Source: Halomonas sp. GFAJ-1
GTDB taxonomy: Bacteria > Pseudomonadota > Gammaproteobacteria > Pseudomonadales > Halomonadaceae
Assembly (NCBI GenBank): GCA_002966495.1
Contig: CP016490.1
Coordinates: 1,302,001-1,366,000, forward strand
Length of the DNA stretch: 64,000 nt
Direction: 5' to 3'
Shown here: piece by piece, positions 18,046 to 27,037 of the stretch
Layout: each line of letters begins with the position of its first letter
How positions within the stretch are numbered: position 1 is the stretch's first letter
The notes under the pieces: model-generated
Databases searched by the model: none
Told to the model about the DNA's origin: nothing
Seen by the model: only the letters and a program-made list of their open reading frames with translations
Position numbers and translations under genes: made by a program

Positions 18046-20058
18046 TCAGCGATCTTTATGGGTAAGGGTGAACTCCTGCACCAGCGCGTTAAGCTCTGTC
18101 GACATTTGAATCATATCTTGGCTGATATCGGTAATGCTGCGCACCGAATGGGCATTGCGTGAACTGGCTGTGTCGATGTCGCGCAGCGCCATGACCACCT
18201 GGCTACTGGCAGTTTTTTGTTGCTGAGTAGAGAGCGATATCTGCTGGGCGGCACTGCTGGTTTGACTGGCCGCTTTGAGCAGTGCTTCAAGGTCCTGGGC
18301 AGTGCTCATGCTGGCTTCAACGCCTTGCTCGATGGAGGAGGCGCCTTTTTCAGACGCCACAACTAAGCGATTAATAGCCGTCTGAATATCATCGGTGTGC
18401 GCTTCGATTTCTTGGGTAGAGTCGGTCACGCTGTCAGCCAAGCGGCGTATCTCGCTGGCCACAACCGAAAAGCGTCGGCCCGATTCCCCCGCGCTGGAGG
18501 CTTCCAGCGCGGCATTAAAGGCGATCAGCTTGGTCTGGGCGGCTAGCGTATTGATCAACTCCATGACTTTATTGATCTGCTTAGATTTAGCCCCCAGCGT
18601 CATGATCTCGGTCAGGCTCTGCTCGCTGTCGCTGCGGATATCCTGCATTTTTGACTGTAGAAGCTGCATGGCCGCACTGCCTTTGCGGCTGCGCTCCAGA
18701 GTTTGGTTGGCAACGTCGACCACTGACTGGGAGTGGTCAGCGATTTGGGTAGATGAGGTAGAAAGTTCTTCCATGGTGGAGGTGATTTCAGCCACCGAAG
18801 AGGCCATCTCTTCGACGGCTGCGGCCATGGTTTGGCTTGCTTCATTGTCAATATCGCTGCCGTGCACACCGGAAAGGCCAGCGGTTTTTGCCAGCCGATC
18901 GGCGACGTGTGTTAGCGCCATTGCGTTCTTGGCCACCGCCGCAATGGCGCGGGAGAGACGCTCAAGGAGCTCGTTAGTTTGATGGGCTAAGTCGCCAAGC
19001 TCCGCTTTGTCGTCGGTGCTGACGCGCCGCGAGAGATCTAAACTGTGGGTGATATCTTTCAACTGGCGCTGGAAATCAATGAGTGGACGAATAAGACTGC
19101 CGGTCAGCGGATAGAGAATCAGCAACCCAACAAGCAGTATGAGTAAACCTACACCGCTAGATTCCAGAAAGCGCTCACGCGTGGATGCCAAGTACGCCTC
19201 TTTATCGACCTCAACCATGAGGTAGCGCTGCAGCTCGGGCAGCCAGCGTGTGTTAACCAGCAGTGTGCTGCCATCGCGCTCAATTTCGTGAACCTGGCGC
19301 CGTTCATCGGGCTGCAAGCGCTGGGACATTTGATCGGGCAGAGGTTCCGATGTTATTACGCCCTCACCGCTGTGAATGAGCAGTTCACCTTCGGCGCTGA
19401 TAAGCGAAGCGCGTCCGGTATTCCCTAAGCGGAAGTCACTAATCAAGCTGGCCATTTGGGAGAGATCAAGCCCCGCTCCAGCCACTACCAGCGGTCGTCC
19501 GTTGGCGGCATCGACGGCACTGCGGTAGTTAACATACACAAAGGCATCTTCGGGTGAAAAAGTATCGCTATCTAAATTTAACTCGTAAGCGTTATCGCTT
19601 TCAGTAAAACGGTAGTACCAATCATCGTCACTGCCTGGCGGCTGGATAGTACGTTGCAGGAGTTCGCCATTGCGCAGTTGGAAATAGTAACCGCGGCCCT
19701 GGTGCTGAGCGGCGATAAACAGTAGCTCGGTGTCTATCTGTTCCATCAGGCGCATAAGGTAGCGGGTAATATCGTTTTGTTGTGCTTCAGGTAATCCGTC
19801 GCTAATCCACTGTTCAATAAAGTAGCTATTGGCAAGGCTTTTGGAAATGGCCAGATCCTGGCTAAGGTTAAGGTTTATATGCGCAGCTAATCCTTCGATC
19901 TGTGCCGGTAGCTCCTGATTAAGCAGGTTATCAAGCCGCGCCTGGCTGTGGGAGCGCGCTTGAAGATAGAGCGCTAGAAGCATTGCCAGCGCTAAGACGA
20001 TCCCAAAGGATGAAAATAGCCGAAGCCTTAAAGGTAGGGATTTCCAGCGCGCCATCAT
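18046..20058 (-). CDS. Methyl-accepting chemoreceptor, first gene of operon
   Basis: A receptor of about 670 residues. TM1 is at about 15-33, then a periplasmic sensor of about 265 residues that looks like a Cache-type fold, TM2 at about 298-320 (LLILLVGLLILYPLTG), HAMP, and a long cytoplasmic coiled coil. The signalling tip reads QTKLIAFNAALEASSAGESG, which differs from the usual QTNLLALNAAIEAARAGE and is like WspA-type receptors. Start at 20058 (MMARWK) has GGAG upstream; a longer ATG at 20130 adds a polar 24-residue tail and seems wrong. It heads the chemosensory operon. The ligand is unknown. Confidence 0.92.
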   Translation of the reverse strand: MMARWKSLPLRLRLFSSFGIVLALAMLLALYLQARSHSQARLDNLLNQELPAQIEGLAAHINLNLSQDLAISKSLANSYFIEQWISDGLPEAQQNDITRYLMRLMEQIDTELLFIAAQHQGRGYYFQLRNGELLQRTIQPPGSDDDWYYRFTESDNAYELNLDSDTFSPEDAFVYVNYRSAVDAANGRPLVVAGAGLDLSQMASLISDFRLGNTGRASLISAEGELLIHSGEGVITSEPLPDQMSQRLQPDERRQVHEIERDGSTLLVNTRWLPELQRYLMVEVDKEAYLASTRERFLESSGVGLLILLVGLLILYPLTGSLIRPLIDFQRQLKDITHSLDLSRRVSTDDKAELGDLAHQTNELLERLSRAIAAVAKNAMALTHVADRLAKTAGLSGVHGSDIDNEASQTMAAAVEEMASSVAEITSTMEELSTSSTQIADHSQSVVDVANQTLERSRKGSAAMQLLQSKMQDIRSDSEQSLTEIMTLGAKSKQINKVMELINTLAAQTKLIAFNAALEASSAGESGRRFSVVASEIRRLADSVTDSTQEIEAHTDDIQTAINRLVVASEKGASSIEQGVEASMSTAQDLEALLKAASQTSSAAQQISLSTQQQKTASSQVVMALRDIDTASSRNAHSVRSITDISQDMIQMSTELNALVQEFTLTHKDR

Positions 20059-20275
20059 GTTCGCCGTTGCTCCAAAGTAGATGGTGGCCCTGAAGACGCA
20101 ACGGCATTTAGCATTAACGCTGTTAGGCAACGCTCAGGGTATAGAAGATGAAGGGTCGATGGCCCCTCTACTCGCGGAAGTAATACTCCCGGTAGTATCA
20201 ATCAGTAATACCAACGATTTCAGCTTTTTTAGGGAGCAATGTCCAGCGCTAATAAGTTGAATTTGGTACTTCTGT

Positions 20276-21442
20276 TTATACGATCGCGTGGGGAATAAAG
20301 CACGAGGTGTCTTTGGTGATGCGGCCCATATCTTCACGAATGCCCATGCCGCAGGCGCGGTCACCCACTACCCAGCTACCGACTAGGGCATGATTGTCAC
20401 CAAAGCGCGGCATCGGGTGGTAAGCCTGACGAATCCAGGGGCTGTCAGTGTAAGGGCCATCTACGGCCTCGCGCTGGCCTGATGGGGTAATCAGCTCTAT
20501 GTTACTGCCTTCCCGAGAGAAGAACGGTTTGCGCACCCAGCCCGCTGGTAGCGGTGGGCTGTTAGCATTTTCGAAAAAAGCCGGTAGCAGGTTAGGGTGG
20601 CCCTCAAAGTGCTCCCAAAGCAGCGGCAAAATACCTTTATTGGATAGAATCGCTTTCCAGGGAGGCTCGAACCAGTGCGTGTCGAGCAACGGCAGCTGTT
20701 GGCCAAACGCATCGTCAGCCATCTCTTCCCAGGGGTAGAGTTTGAAGATCGCTGTAATGGGCTGGTTGTCTAAATCGACAAAGTGAGTGGCACCAGGCTG
20801 CAGGCCTATATCATCGGTATAAATAAAGGGTGTATTCAGCCCCGCTTGAAGGGCAATATCTTGCAAGTAGCTCACCGTTGCACGCTCTTCATCGCTGCCT
20901 TTTACGCAGGAGAAGTAGAGCGTACGCCTTTCCAAGCGGTCGCCTAAATGGGCCATGGCGTTGATTAAGCGCTCTTGAATCGAGTTGTACTGGTCTGCCT
21001 GACGAGGAAGAATGCCCTGCTCAATGGCTTGTTCAAGCCATACCCACTGGAAAAATCCCGCTTCATAGAGCGATGTGGGCGTATCGTAATTTAGCTCTAA
21101 CAGCTTCGCTGGGCCGTTACCGGTATAGGCAAAGTCCATACGACCATACAGGTGCGGCTGGCCCGTTTTCCAGGAGTTATGAATGGTGTCCCACATAAAC
21201 TCAGGAATCGCTAAGCGCTGCATCAACGCATTGGAGTGGCAGACTTTGTCGACCAACTCCATACACATTTCATGCAGCGCTTCAGTTGGAGCCTCGATGT
21301 CCTGTTCTACCTGCTCCAGGGTGAACTGGTAGTAGGCGTCCTCTTTCCAGTACGGTGCACCATCAATGGTGTGAAAATGAAACCCTAGCTCGTCGGCTAG
21401 GGCTTTCCACTCTTTACGTTCAGGTATATCTACCCGCAGCAT
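20276..21442 (-). CDS. ygiC: Glutathionylspermidine synthase-family ATP-grasp protein (YgiC-like)
   Basis: A 388-residue protein that matches E. coli YgiC along its length, for example PYWKEDAYYQFTLEQVE, LLELNYDTPTSLYEAGFFQW, FKLYPWEEM, and KPFFSREGSN. The family has the C-terminal ATP-grasp ligase fold of glutathionylspermidine synthetase without the amidase domain; YgiC itself is not known to make that product. I start at 21442 (MLRVDIPERK), with GAGGA upstream, not at 21661, which would cover the end of the preceding gene. It is third in a yjfL-ygiB-ygiC-like set. The 145-bp region after it, before the MCP gene, shows no clear terminator. Confidence 0.92.
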   Translation of the reverse strand: MLRVDIPERKEWKALADELGFHFHTIDGAPYWKEDAYYQFTLEQVEQDIEAPTEALHEMCMELVDKVCHSNALMQRLAIPEFMWDTIHNSWKTGQPHLYGRMDFAYTGNGPAKLLELNYDTPTSLYEAGFFQWVWLEQAIEQGILPRQADQYNSIQERLINAMAHLGDRLERRTLYFSCVKGSDEERATVSYLQDIALQAGLNTPFIYTDDIGLQPGATHFVDLDNQPITAIFKLYPWEEMADDAFGQQLPLLDTHWFEPPWKAILSNKGILPLLWEHFEGHPNLLPAFFENANSPPLPAGWVRKPFFSREGSNIELITPSGQREAVDGPYTDSPWIRQAYHPMPRFGDNHALVGSWVVGDRACGMGIREDMGRITKDTSCFIPHAIV

Positions 21443-21461
21443 AGCAATCCTCGAATACTGG

Positions 21462-22073
21462 CTATGAACCCCAGGAGGCTGAACGTGTGCCCAGACCGCG
21501 TCGTGTCGTTGCTTGGCGGTTCTGAACCACCGAGCTACGCATGGCCTCATTGCGCTGATTAACACGCTGGGTTGCTTGGGTGGAGGCGGTATTCCAATTG
21601 CCTTGGTTTTGGCGATTACGGTAAACCGGTTCTTGATAGACCCGCTCAATAGAACGACCACGGTTGGTGTTCGACAACATGCTGCCCATCATGTAACCCA
21701 TCATGGCGGGCATAAACCAACTGCCGCCACCGCTAGTGGCTTGGGCTTGTTCCTCGGTAGGTGCTGTGCAAGCGCCTTCGCCGTGCTCTGCTTCGCAGGC
21801 TTCTAGTGTGTCAAAGCGGGGAACAGACTCAAGCGATGCAGCGTGAGCATCTTCGCAGGCGCTGCGGGTATAAACGTTAGCAGCAACGCACTCCTCAACA
21901 CTTTGAAAGCTTCTGGGTTCATCGAAGCTGACCTCGGTTACGTGCTCATCAGGCGCTGATTCAACACAGGCAGTTAAGCCAAACGCGCTGGTGCCCATCA
22001 TCGCCAGGGTCAGGCGAGCGCTGCGCTTGCGACGGGGTAAATGTGCCGGGTGGTTATGTGTATCCAATGTCAC
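21462..22073 (-). CDS. ygiB: DUF1190 (YgiB-like) lipoprotein-type protein
   Basis: A 203-residue protein. Residues 18-36 form a hydrophobic signal ending in FGLTAC, a lipobox-like site with Cys36. The body has the paired-cysteine pattern of DUF1190 (VEECVAANVYTRSACEDA, LEACEAEHGEGAC), then SWFMPAMMGYMMGSML, then a Gln/Arg/Ser-rich tail that ends in Gly and Ser, as in E. coli YgiB. It is probably anchored at the outer or inner membrane facing the periplasm. The function is unknown. It is 7 bp after the DUF350 gene and 20 bp before ygiC. Confidence 0.9.
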   Translation of the reverse strand: MTLDTHNHPAHLPRRKRSARLTLAMMGTSAFGLTACVESAPDEHVTEVSFDEPRSFQSVEECVAANVYTRSACEDAHAASLESVPRFDTLEACEAEHGEGACTAPTEEQAQATSGGGSWFMPAMMGYMMGSMLSNTNRGRSIERVYQEPVYRNRQNQGNWNTASTQATQRVNQRNEAMRSSVVQNRQATTRRGLGTRSASWGS

Positions 22074-22079
22074 TCTCCT

Positions 22080-22493
22080 TTACCACGTCATTGAGGCTGC
22101 GTTGATCAAGCCGACCGCAATGGAAACGCTGCCTACCAACGTGCCGTAGGCTTGGTGGCCTTCGTTAATATGCTGGGAAAGGCTTTCGCCCTGCTGACGC
22201 AGAAACAGCTTCAACCCAAAGAAAGTCGCTAACTGAACACCAAAGGCAATAATGCCCCAGAGAATAAAGTCGATATAGCTGACAGAGTTCGCCATGGCGC
22301 TATACAGCGGAATGGTAAAACCCAGAATAGAGCCGCCGTAGGCGCGGGCGGCAGCAGCGTTGCCTTCACGAATCAGTGTCCACTCGTGGTGTGGCGTAAT
22401 GCGGCTATAGCAGTACATAAAGGCAACTAACAGCCCAAGAGCGCTGATCAAGTAGCCAAAAAAATGGGGTAAACCTTGTAAGTAGTGAAACAT
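22080..22493 (-). CDS. yjfL: DUF350 membrane protein (YjfL-like)
   Basis: A 137-residue inner-membrane protein with four predicted helices: HFFGYLISALGLLVAFMY, GGSILGFTIPLYSAMAN, YIDFILWGIIAFGVQLATFF and TLVGSVSIAVGLINAAS. This is the two-repeat layout of DUF350. The family occurs together with DUF1190 and YgiC-like ligases, as here. It is the first gene of the three-gene set on this strand; its promoter must lie in the 223-bp divergent gap up to ygjV. Function unknown. Confidence 0.88.
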   Translation of the reverse strand: MFHYLQGLPHFFGYLISALGLLVAFMYCYSRITPHHEWTLIREGNAAAARAYGGSILGFTIPLYSAMANSVSYIDFILWGIIAFGVQLATFFGLKLFLRQQGESLSQHINEGHQAYGTLVGSVSIAVGLINAASMTW

Positions 22494-22716
22494 GGCCGGT
22501 GTCTTCCTTGTTAAGTGCGTCGTATCGATTGCCCCATTGTGTCATAGCATTCCGCTTAATGGGTGGCTCTTAGGGATGTTTGATTAAATAGTGATCGGGA
22601 AAGAAGTCTCGCAAGTACTGCTGGATCTCGTGCGCTAAAGTCAGGCGGTTTCATCAAGAGGGCGCGGCGTATTTATGCGAGTATGGGCCGCTGAAAAATC
22701 TAACTGAGTATATGCA

Positions 22717-23295
22717 ATGCTAGATAGCCTAAGCCACAGTGTTCTGGCGGGTCAGCTCTTTGGCTTGGTGGCGCTGGTGATATGCGTAGTGGCTTTTGCC
22801 AGCAAAAACGACAACAGATTATTAGGGCTGCTGATCTCCGCCAATGTGGCCTTTGCGCTGCAGTTTGTCTTTTTTGGAAGTTGGACGGCGGCCGCGCTCA
22901 CCGTAATGGTGATTGTGCGAATTGTGCTGGCCCGACGCTATATGGGTAGCAAAGCCGTTATGGTGGGCGTGCTGCTGGCCAGTGGTATTGCTGCCGCTTT
23001 CACTTGGCAAAACTGGGTGGATGTTCTGCCCATGGCGGCCATGGTAATGGGAACCGTTGGCATGTTTTTGCTGCGCGGCATCGCCATGCGGGTATGCCTA
23101 GGGCTGGCCGCCTTAGCGTGGATGCTGAACAACCTGCTCATTGGTGCGATCGGCGGAACTATTGCGGAAGGGCTGATTGTGATCACCAATATCGTCACCA
23201 TCATTCGTTTAGTGCGGGCCAAGCGCAGATATCCTGAAGTATTCGAAGATCCAGATGGGCTTGATCCCATCACTACGAAAAACCGCCCGACCTAG
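22717..23295 (+). CDS. ygjV: YgjV-family inner-membrane protein
   Basis: A 192-residue protein with about six hydrophobic segments, starting LFGLVALVICVVAFASKN. The early Asn-Arg-Leu-Leu motif and the ANVAFALQFVFFGSWTAA block match the YgjV/Imp-YgjV family. A positively charged, soluble C-terminus (AKRRYPEVFEDP) should face the cytoplasm. Its function is unknown. It is transcribed divergently from yjfL and converges on recQ with a 37-bp gap. An in-frame choice of ATG at 22717 is natural, though no strong ribosome site precedes it. Confidence 0.82.
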   Translation: MLDSLSHSVLAGQLFGLVALVICVVAFASKNDNRLLGLLISANVAFALQFVFFGSWTAAALTVMVIVRIVLARRYMGSKAVMVGVLLASGIAAAFTWQNWVDVLPMAAMVMGTVGMFLLRGIAMRVCLGLAALAWMLNNLLIGAIGGTIAEGLIVITNIVTIIRLVRAKRRYPEVFEDPDGLDPITTKNRPT

Positions 23296-23332
23296 CATCG
23301 CCCAGCAGTCAAGATAGCCTGCTGCATTAACG

Positions 23333-25159
23333 CTACTCGCCTTCCTGCTGCGCCAGAATAACTGTCAGAAAGCCCTCGCCGTAATCTGCCAGCTTGCGCG
23401 CGCCAATGCCGGAGATTGCCCCCAATGCCTCCAAACTCTGGGGTTTCTGTTCGATCAGTTCGGCAAGGGTGGCGTCGTGGAAGATCACATAGGCGGGCAC
23501 GCCCTGGGCTTCGGCAAGCTCCCTGCGGTGCTGGCGCAGTGCCTCCCACAGTGGGCCGTGGCTGTGCGTGGCAGAGACTTTGCTGCCCCGCCGAGCGGCT
23601 TTAGCCTTACTGGGTTTGTTGATTGGCTTGCGCAGGGTGAGGTCATGCTCGCCGCGCAGTACCGGCTTTGCGTTAGCAGTCAGCTTGATGCCGCCATGGC
23701 CCTCCATATCCACGCTTAAAAAACCGCTAGCAATCAGCTGCCGAAAGAGCGCCTTCCATTCGTTGGCAGAGAGGTCTTTGCCTATGCCGTAGGTGCTGAG
23801 TCTGTCGTGGCCAAAGCGGGTGATTCGTTCGTTGCTTTTGCCCAACAGTAAATCCACCAGATAGGTCACACCAAAGCGCTGCTCGGTGCGGTAGACGCAG
23901 GAGAGCGCCTTTTGTGCCGCCACGGTGGCGTCCCAGGTCTCGGGTGGGGTGAGGCAGTTGTCGCAGTTGCCGCAGGGCGCGTCTAAGTGATCGCCAAAGT
24001 AGTGGAGCAGCGCCTGGCGTCGGCAACTAATGATTTCACATAGCCCCAGCATAGCGTCGAGCTTCTGCTGCTCAATGCGTTTTTGCTGGTCAGCGGCGCT
24101 GGAGCCCTGCTGCATCTGGCGCAGGGTGATTACGTCCTGAAGCCCATAGGCCATCCAGGCATCGGCGGGCAGGCCGTCGCGCCCGGCACGGCCAGTCTCT
24201 TGGTAGTAGGCTTCGATACTCTTGGGCAGGTTGAGGTGCGCCACAAAGCGCACGTCTGGCTTGTCGATGCCCATGCCGAAGGCGATAGTGGCGACGATTA
24301 CCACGCCATCTTCACGTAGAAAGCGGGTTTGGTGGTGCTGGCGCTGCTCGGCGGGAAGCCCCGCGTGGTAGGGCAGCGCGGTGAGCCCCTGGCGTTCCAG
24401 CCAAGCGGCAGTCTCCTCTACTTTGCGCCGGGAAAGACAGTAGACAATGCCTGCCTCGCCATTGTGGTGCTCGCGAATAAAGCGCAGCAGCTGTTCCTTG
24501 GCGTTGCCCTGATTTTCGGCGATATGGTAGCGAATGTTGGGGCGGTCAAAGCCGCTGTTGTATAGCGCCGCGTTTTGAAGCTGCAGGTGCTCCATGATAT
24601 CGCCCCGGGTGGGCACGTCGGCGGTGGCGGTCAGGGCGATGCGCGGCACCTGGGGAAAGCGCTGATGCAGGTGGGAGAGCTGGCGATACTCCGGGCGAAA
24701 ATCGTGACCCCACTGGGAGACGCAGTGGGCTTCATCAATGGCGAACAGCGCGATCTGGGTCTGTTCCAGCAGCATCTGCATGCGCGGCATAGCGAGCCGT
24801 TCGGGGGCCACATACAAAAGATCCAGCTCGCCCGCCCGCAGGCGATTTTCCACATCAACCGCCTCGTGATAATCGAGGCTTGAGTTGAGGTAGGCTGCCC
24901 TAACCCCGTTCTGTTCCAGCGCTGCTACTTGATCCTGCATCAGCGCGATCAGCGGCGAAACCACAATCGCGGTACCTTCGCGCAGTAGCGCGGGGATCTG
25001 ATAGCACAGCGATTTGCCACCGCCGGTGGGCATCAACACCAGCGCATCGCCACCAGCAATCACATGCTCAATAATTGCCTGTTGCGGGCCGCGAAAACTG
25101 TCGTAGCCAAAGACCTCCTGCAACACCTTGAGGGCTGCCGGATGGGCGTCGCCGTGCAT
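23333..25159 (-). CDS. recQ: ATP-dependent DNA helicase RecQ
   Basis: A 608-residue 3'-5' DNA helicase of recombination and repair. Walker A is PTGGGKS at 44-50, the DEAH box is at 142-145, and motif VI includes YYQETGRAGRDG. The zinc site has CRRQALLHYFG followed by CGNCDNC. The RQC winged helix and an HRDC domain (LWEALRQHRRELAEAQGVPA to the C-terminus) complete the usual RecQ layout. The ATG at 25159 has AAGGAG eight bases upstream; the longer start at 25201 lacks one. Confidence 0.96.
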   Translation of the reverse strand: MHGDAHPAALKVLQEVFGYDSFRGPQQAIIEHVIAGGDALVLMPTGGGKSLCYQIPALLREGTAIVVSPLIALMQDQVAALEQNGVRAAYLNSSLDYHEAVDVENRLRAGELDLLYVAPERLAMPRMQMLLEQTQIALFAIDEAHCVSQWGHDFRPEYRQLSHLHQRFPQVPRIALTATADVPTRGDIMEHLQLQNAALYNSGFDRPNIRYHIAENQGNAKEQLLRFIREHHNGEAGIVYCLSRRKVEETAAWLERQGLTALPYHAGLPAEQRQHHQTRFLREDGVVIVATIAFGMGIDKPDVRFVAHLNLPKSIEAYYQETGRAGRDGLPADAWMAYGLQDVITLRQMQQGSSAADQQKRIEQQKLDAMLGLCEIISCRRQALLHYFGDHLDAPCGNCDNCLTPPETWDATVAAQKALSCVYRTEQRFGVTYLVDLLLGKSNERITRFGHDRLSTYGIGKDLSANEWKALFRQLIASGFLSVDMEGHGGIKLTANAKPVLRGEHDLTLRKPINKPSKAKAARRGSKVSATHSHGPLWEALRQHRRELAEAQGVPAYVIFHDATLAELIEQKPQSLEALGAISGIGARKLADYGEGFLTVILAQQEGE

Positions 25160-25221
25160 CAATGCTCTCCTTGTCGCGTGCGTGAGGGAGAATTGTCGCA
25201 CGAAACCCTAAGGAATTTTGC

Positions 25222-26076
25222 CTAGCGAATCCCCGCTCTTAAGAACGACTGCACGAACTGGCGCTGAAAGAGTAGAAAAGCGATGAGCAACGGGGCAATG
25301 CTTAACAGCGTGGCGGCGCTAACGGTGGCCCAGTTAACGCCGGTTTCGGGCGCTGAGAAAACCCCTAAGCCTACCGTTAACGGACGACTCTCTACCGAAT
25401 TGGTGACCACCAGTGGCCATAGAAAGTTATTCCAGTGGTGGCTGATCGAGACAAGCCCGTAAGCAAGGTAGGTGGGTTTGGCCAGGGGAACGTACACCTT
25501 CCAGAGAATTTCTAGCCAGTTACAGCCTTCAATACGCGCAGCGTCTTCAAGCTCCCTGGGTATGGTTTTAAACGTCTGACGCAGCAGGAAAATACCGAAG
25601 GCGCTGGCCACGTAGGGCAATCCAATGCCAGTGATGGTGTTGATCAGCCCCAGCTCGCTGGCGATGCGGTAGTTCTCGACAATCAGCACTTCGGGGAACA
25701 CAAACAGCTGAATTAGCACCAGCATAAACAGCACGTTTTTGCCTGGGATGGGAAAACGCGCAAAGGCAAAGGCTGCCAGGGTGCAGACTACAAACTGAGC
25801 AAAAACAACGCCGGTAACCAGGGCAAACGTGTTCAGGTAGTAGCGGGCAAAGGGCGCCTGCGCCCAAGCGTTTTTAAAGTTATCCAGCGTAAGGGGGGCA
25901 AATAAGTCGAAGCGCACCATATAGGCCGGGGGATGAAAGGCGGCCCAGAACGCATACAGTAGGGGAAATACCCAGATAATCGCCAGCAACCATGCTGCCA
26001 CGGTTTCCAGCGATGGAATGGAGAGGTAACGATAGCGGGACGCATAGGTTTTTGAAGGCGATAGGGTTGAACTCAT
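25222..26076 (-). CDS. ABC sugar-type permease (UgpE/MalG-like)
   Basis: A 284-residue inner-membrane permease with six predicted helices. The EAA loop that docks with the ATPase is at DAARIEGCNWLEILWKVYVP, as in the MalG/UgpE family of CUT1 importers. It overlaps the preceding permease gene by four bases (ATGA). It is the last gene of the ABC operon, and is followed by recQ on the same strand after 62 bp. Substrate not determined from sequence. Confidence 0.9.
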   Translation of the reverse strand: MSSTLSPSKTYASRYRYLSIPSLETVAAWLLAIIWVFPLLYAFWAAFHPPAYMVRFDLFAPLTLDNFKNAWAQAPFARYYLNTFALVTGVVFAQFVVCTLAAFAFARFPIPGKNVLFMLVLIQLFVFPEVLIVENYRIASELGLINTITGIGLPYVASAFGIFLLRQTFKTIPRELEDAARIEGCNWLEILWKVYVPLAKPTYLAYGLVSISHHWNNFLWPLVVTNSVESRPLTVGLGVFSAPETGVNWATVSAATLLSIAPLLIAFLLFQRQFVQSFLRAGIR

Positions 26077-26957
26077 TGGTAATGGGTCCTGCGGTCTAAA
26101 ATCGTGAACTTAAGCGTGGCAACGACGGCGAGTACCAGCAAAATGACCACTGTAATAGTGGCCGCCGTGGTGCGGTCAAAGAACGAAAACGCATTCTCAT
26201 AAACGTAATAAAGCAGCAGGTTGGTGGCGTTATTGGGCCCACCTTTAGTCAAAATAAACAGGTGATCGACGACCCTTACCGCATTAATCAAGGCGTTAAT
26301 GAGCACGAAAAGCGTGGTGGGCATTAACAGCGGAAAGGTGACTCGCCAGAAGAAGCTCCAGCGGCTGGTGCCTTCAAGGTCGGAAGCCTCTTTAAGCTCG
26401 GGGGCAATACCCTGCAATGCCGCTAAGTAGAAAATCATAAAAAAGCCGGCTTCTTTCCATACCGACATCACAATCACTGACCCCAGCGCCATGCTGGGAT
26501 CGCCAAGCCAGTTAACCCCAGAAAACCCTAATGCGCCGAGCAGTTTATTAAATAAGCCAATCTGTGGGGCGTAGAAGAACATCCAGATATTGGCAGCGGC
26601 GATCATGGGCAGGATGGTGGGCGTAAAGTACGCCATACGCACAAAGCCGCGCCCCGGAAGTTTACCGTTAACGAACAGCGCCATGCCCAGTGCCAGTGCA
26701 ATGGACGTCGGAATCGTACCCACGGCATAAATTAAGTTGTTGCGCGCTACCTTCCAAAACGTGGGGTCATCAAACAACACCTGATAGTTTTCGAGCCCCA
26801 CAAATTCGGCGGGCGCACCGCGAAAGCCGGGCAAAAACAAGCTGTTGATAACGGTTGTGATCGTAGGCAGGTAGGCGAACGTGGTTAACAGCACTGCGGC
26901 AGGCAGTAACAACAAGCCGCCATATAACTGCATTCGCCGATAAGAGGTTAAGTTCAT
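26073..26957 (-). CDS. ABC sugar-type permease (UgpA/MalF-like)
   Basis: A 294-residue permease with six predicted helices and the EAA loop ELKEASDLEGTSRWSFFWRV. It pairs with the UgpE-like protein to form the channel of a CUT1-type importer. I start at the ATG at 26957 (MNLTSYRRMQ); the open frame extends to a TTG at 27017, but that lies inside a hairpin and has no ribosome site. A terminator-like hairpin separates it from the binding-protein gene. Confidence 0.9.
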   Translation of the reverse strand: MNLTSYRRMQLYGGLLLLPAAVLLTTFAYLPTITTVINSLFLPGFRGAPAEFVGLENYQVLFDDPTFWKVARNNLIYAVGTIPTSIALALGMALFVNGKLPGRGFVRMAYFTPTILPMIAAANIWMFFYAPQIGLFNKLLGALGFSGVNWLGDPSMALGSVIVMSVWKEAGFFMIFYLAALQGIAPELKEASDLEGTSRWSFFWRVTFPLLMPTTLFVLINALINAVRVVDHLFILTKGGPNNATNLLLYYVYENAFSFFDRTTAATITVVILLVLAVVATLKFTILDRRTHYQ

Positions 26958-26975
26958 AGGGGTGTACCGCAGGAG

Positions 26976-26998
26976 AAAAAGCCGGGGCGTACCCCGGC
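26976..26998 (-). terminator. Attenuator hairpin between binding protein and permease genes
   Basis: On the minus strand GCCGGGG and CCCCGGC form a perfect 7-bp stem with a TACG loop, followed at once by TTTTT. It lies 40 bp after the binding-protein stop and 19 bp before the permease ATG. It probably gives partial termination or mRNA protection, so that binding protein outnumbers permease. Confidence 0.7.
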
Positions 26999-27037
26999 GA
27001 GCATGGCAATCGGGCAAGTGTTACAGCGCTAGTGCAC

